Assembly: GCA_002315875.1 (NCBI GenBank)
Contig: DCIL01000093.1
Span: forward strand, 9,816-17,376
DNA length: 7,561 nucleotides
Reading direction: 5' to 3'
DNA from: Verrucomicrobia bacterium UBA1727
GTDB taxonomy: Bacteria > Verrucomicrobiota > Kiritimatiellia > RFP12 > UBA1067
How positions within the stretch are numbered: position 1 is the stretch's first letter; every line of letters starts with the position of its first letter. The notes below the pieces were generated by a model. It made no database searches. It saw nothing but the letters and a program-made list of their open reading frames with translations, and was not told the DNA's origin. Both the position numbers and the translations under genes were made by a program. Below are positions 4,834 to 7,561 of this stretch, piece by piece.

Positions 4834-7533
4834 TTACCTGACCGAGGGCGAGAGCGGATAGCGTCCGAACGCTTCGGAATATACGCCGAGTCCGTTGTCG
4901 GACTCAACCTTGATCCGCACCTTGCCGTCCTTGACGTCCTTCGCCGCGACTGGCACCTCGACAAGATAGCCGTAACTGCCGGCCTCATAGAGATAGCTGC
5001 CCTTCGACCATCCGAGCGGAGGTGGTTGCGAAAACCACGAAAGGATGCCGCGGCTGTCCGCCGGATCGTCCGGCAGCACCGTCTCCTTCGCAAGCGATCC
5101 GTTCACGAAGACCTTGATCTTCGCAGGGAACTTGTCCACCGCGCTCGTCTGCGGATAGCTATTGCGGTTCTTGGAACGGTCAAGAGCACCACCACCGAGC
5201 ATCCAGTCGATACCCTTCTTGATGTTACTGTCAAAGTCCTTGGCGTTCTTGCGCTTCGCCGAAAGCTCGGCAACGAACGTACCGCCCGCGGCGGGCGCGG
5301 AAAGCACGAACTCGACGAAACCCTTGCCGAAACCGTTGTATTTAAGACCGCTGAGAACGTTCGTAGTCCCTCCGGACCAATTCGACGCGACGATCGTTCC
5401 AAGGAAATCGGACGACGACTGCCGCGGCTTGGTCGCAAACGACCAGAAGTTTCTCGCGATCTCCTTGCCGTCCGCCATCAGCTTGAACACGATCACACCG
5501 GCGGACGGCGAGGACGGCACGGTGAAATCGAAGTTCCAGAGGACCTCGTTCTGCCAGGACTTCGCCGGAATCTTCTTAGGAAGCATCGAGCACGATCCGT
5601 ACTGTTTCTTGCCGAGTCCGTCAAAGTACCAGTCGCAGACGACGAGCGAAAGAATCTTTCCGGCATACTTCTCGGTCACCAATGACACGCCGACGGGAAT
5701 CGAAAGCTTTTCACCCTCCGACACGAAGCGCCCCGTCTCCTGTCCCGTCTTGCCCTTCGCGTCCGCCGTAAAGAAGACGGCCGCGTCCCGATGGAGATCG
5801 GCGAGGGACATCTCGGCGAGGTCCTCGAAGCCGGACTCCTTCCAGGTGCGATCGAAGCGGACGTAGCCATTCCATTCGTTGATGACATCGTGATGTTCGG
5901 TGTAAAGCCAGCCGGCGCACTTGAGATGGCGGCGGAAGGCATTGATCATCAGATGGTAGTCCCAGGTGAAATCGCAATCGCCGGCCGAACCCGTATAACC
6001 CCAGACGTTTCCGCACTCGGAATTCATCATCGGCTCGCCGCGCTGCACGTTGCCGCCGATGAAGTTATTGCGGGAGCCGAGAACGTTATCAGCGCACTGA
6101 CGCGCGACTAAGCCCTCCCAGCTAACTCCAGGCGCGTAGGCGTGCCAGGAATTGACATCGGTCACGACATGGTCACGGTTGCAGGGCGACTGATCCTCGA
6201 CGAGGCGAGTGGGATCGAGCGCCTTCGCCTTGCGATAGCAATTCGCGACGGCGCGCTGGGACTGCTCGCGGTAGACGCGCTTCTTGCCCTTGCCGGACGC
6301 GAGGCCCATCTCAAGCGAACGGTTGGAAAAGAGTCCCCAGGTCTCGTTGAAAAGCGTCCATTGGTAAATGCACGGATGATTGAAATCGCGCTTCACCATG
6401 CCTTCGAAGCATTTCCAATGCTCCTCGAACATCTTCTCCGAAACGTTGCCCCACGCACACGGCACGTCGGCCTGGATGAGGAGCCCGAGCTTATCCGCCC
6501 AATAAAGCTTCCTGGGCACCTCGACCTTGATGTGGATGCGGTTACCGGACAACGCAAGCTTCTTGGAAATGAGAATCTCCTCCTTCATGAACTCGTCGGA
6601 GGGGAAGGTATAGAAGCCGTCCGGATGATAACTCTGGTCAAGACAAAGCTGGAGATAAATGGGCTTACCGTTCAAGGTCACGTACGCATCGCCGTTCTGA
6701 TTCTTGCCGACCCCGATTTCGCGAAAACCGAAGTACGACTTGATTTCATCATTTCCGAAGGTAAGTTCGACATCATAGAGATTGGGCTCTTCAAGCGTCC
6801 AGAGTCGGGGCTTTACGAGCGGAATCACGACGGACTTCACCATCTCGCCGGGTGCGAACTCAACGAGCGTGGTCTTGCCGTCCATCTTCACCGCGGCGGA
6901 CTTCATCTCCTTCGCGGGGGCTGAGAGCCGAAGTGCCGCGGTCACCGAACCGGAGGCGATCGAAGGCATGAAGCGCGCTTCTTCGAAATAGACATCGCCG
7001 CGGGCTTCGAGATAGACGGTCTGCCAGATGCCGCGCACGTTGCCATAGCCCTGCTTGCCGTAGAGGTAATGTCCGCCCATCGCGGTCGTCGGATTCGGAT
7101 CCCACACCTTGAACTCGAGCGGCTGCGCCTTGCCCCATTCGACAAATTCGGTCAACTCGAACTCGAAAGGAACATATCCGCCGGAGAAATCACCGACCTC
7201 GTTACCGGCGAAGGTGCAGGTCGTGTCGTGATCGGACGCACCCACGACCACGAACACACGTTTGCCCTTCCATGCTTCGGGAATCGTCACCATGCGCCGG
7301 TAGTAGCCGGTGTCACCTTCGTTCTTGACCCCCGAGAGTTTCGAACCCCAGCCGAACGGCACCACGATCTTGCGATCGTACTTACCCGCGGCAAAACCGA
7401 AGTCCCACTCGCCATTGAGATTCTGCCATTGCGGACGCTCCCAGTCCGGCCGCGGATGCTCCTTGAGCGGAATTGCCGCAGAAAACGAATTTGACAGCAG
7501 AAAAGCGAAGATCAGGGACAGTGTGATTTTCAT
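4834..7533 (-). CDS. Secreted glycoside hydrolase family 2 protein (beta-galactosidase/beta-glucuronidase-like)
   Basis: This is a retaining exo-glycosidase of family GH2, 899 residues, predicted to be exported. A signal peptide covers about residues 1-20 (MKI, then hydrophobic LSLIFAFLL, cleavage near SAA). The N-terminal sugar-binding jelly roll spans about 30-180 (NLNGEWDFGF, YYRRMVTIP, GNVRGIWQTVYLEA). The Ig-like domain runs to about 280, ending at FGFREIGV near 268. The TIM barrel is about 287-575, with LNGKPIYL, PRKLYWADKLGLL (about 338-350), acid/base Glu397 in LFNETWG and nucleophile Glu506 in MNSECGNVWGYTG. An Ig-like domain follows to about 700. The last 200 residues look beta-rich and carbohydrate-binding-like but I cannot name the family. 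HPDGFYTFPSDEF and the YWADKLGLL stretch resemble the GH2 group with LDQGYWPDG-type sequences, not LacZ or classical GusA. Substrate is unknown. The ATG at 7533 gives the only sensible signal peptide, but AGGAGG lies unusually far upstream. uppP follows after 23 nt. Confidence 0.93.
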   Translation of the reverse strand: MKITLSLIFAFLLSNSFSAAIPLKEHPRPDWERPQWQNLNGEWDFGFAAGKYDRKIVVPFGWGSKLSGVKNEGDTGYYRRMVTIPEAWKGKRVFVVVGASDHDTTCTFAGNEVGDFSGGYVPFEFELTEFVEWGKAQPLEFKVWDPNPTTAMGGHYLYGKQGYGNVRGIWQTVYLEARGDVYFEEARFMPSIASGSVTAALRLSAPAKEMKSAAVKMDGKTTLVEFAPGEMVKSVVIPLVKPRLWTLEEPNLYDVELTFGNDEIKSYFGFREIGVGKNQNGDAYVTLNGKPIYLQLCLDQSYHPDGFYTFPSDEFMKEEILISKKLALSGNRIHIKVEVPRKLYWADKLGLLIQADVPCAWGNVSEKMFEEHWKCFEGMVKRDFNHPCIYQWTLFNETWGLFSNRSLEMGLASGKGKKRVYREQSQRAVANCYRKAKALDPTRLVEDQSPCNRDHVVTDVNSWHAYAPGVSWEGLVARQCADNVLGSRNNFIGGNVQRGEPMMNSECGNVWGYTGSAGDCDFTWDYHLMINAFRRHLKCAGWLYTEHHDVINEWNGYVRFDRTWKESGFEDLAEMSLADLHRDAAVFFTADAKGKTGQETGRFVSEGEKLSIPVGVSLVTEKYAGKILSLVVCDWYFDGLGKKQYGSCSMLPKKIPAKSWQNEVLWNFDFTVPSSPSAGVIVFKLMADGKEIARNFWSFATKPRQSSSDFLGTIVASNWSGGTTNVLSGLKYNGFGKGFVEFVLSAPAAGGTFVAELSAKRKNAKDFDSNIKKGIDWMLGGGALDRSKNRNSYPQTSAVDKFPAKIKVFVNGSLAKETVLPDDPADSRGILSWFSQPPPLGWSKGSYLYEAGSYGYLVEVPVAAKDVKDGKVRIKVESDNGLGVYSEAFGRYPLSPSVR

Positions 7534-7555
7534 ATGGCCGAGGTAATTGCAAAAC

Positions 7556-7561
7556 CCTCCT
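7556..7561 (-). promoter_or_regulatory. AGGAGG upstream of the GH2 gene, unusual spacing
   Basis: A perfect AGGAGG on the minus strand begins at the window edge and lies 22 nt before the GH2 ATG, too far for normal pairing. A TTG 4 nt after it is out of frame with GH2. It may belong to a different initiation event, or leader folding may bring it closer; the rest of the leader is outside the window. Confidence 0.3.

Noticed and set aside
5284..5296. Perfect GC palindrome GCCCGC-G-GCGGGC
   Set aside because: It lies inside the GH2 coding sequence in an Ala/Pro/Gly stretch (SAPAAGG) and is readily explained by GC-rich codons.
5026..6924. Several plus-strand open frames of 219-260 codons inside the GH2 gene
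   Set aside because: They lie wholly opposite an intact GH2 frame with both catalytic glutamates and have low-complexity charged composition.

Overview
All eight protein-coding genes lie on the minus strand, packed tightly, so the window reads right to left. They are a secreted family 2 glycoside hydrolase, undecaprenyl-diphosphatase (uppP), a small two-helix membrane protein, phosphoribosylglycinamide formyltransferase (purN), an OppC/DppC-type peptide-transporter permease, orotidine 5'-phosphate decarboxylase (pyrF), a short OppF/DppF-type ABC ATPase, and the N-terminal part of aspartyl-tRNA synthetase (aspS), which runs off the left edge. The sequence is moderately GC-rich and looks like the chromosome of a diderm bacterium. 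A large exported GH2 enzyme among housekeeping genes would suit a polysaccharide-degrading member of the Verrucomicrobiota/Kiritimatiellota/Lentisphaerota group, but that placement is a guess from protein style, not something the window proves.

Layout. Block 1 (7533 down to 2310) is GH2, uppP, small membrane protein, purN, permease. Gaps are 23 nt, a 1-nt stop/start overlap, 31 nt and a 4-nt GTGA overlap, so one polycistronic transcript is likely; its promoter is outside the window. Block 2 (2134 to 726) is pyrF and the ATPase, joined by a 4-nt TTGA overlap and preceded by a clear extended -10 promoter in the 175-nt gap after the permease. Block 3 is aspS, with its own extended -10 promoter. 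The two promoters share the same 12-base core, TTATGGTATAAT, and each has an inverted repeat over or beside it: a bulged 11-bp hairpin covering the ATPase stop codon and the aspS -35 area, and a 7-bp inverted repeat flanking the pyrF -10.

How the genes work together. uppP recycles the lipid carrier for cell-wall precursors, purN and pyrF belong to de novo purine and pyrimidine synthesis, and aspS serves translation. The permease and ATPase look like two parts of one peptide importer, with pyrF lying between them; the other permease (OppB type), the binding protein and a second ATPase (OppD type) are not here. The GH2 enzyme has both catalytic glutamates and a signal peptide, so it should act on glycans outside the cytoplasm.

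I found no sign of a new defence, mobile or RNA-based system, no tRNA or rRNA, no CRISPR and no insertion sequence. The points worth a second look are the promoter/inverted-repeat structures, the scattered and slimmed-down peptide transporter, the AspRS specificity residue, the unassigned GH2 C-terminus and the unassigned small membrane protein.
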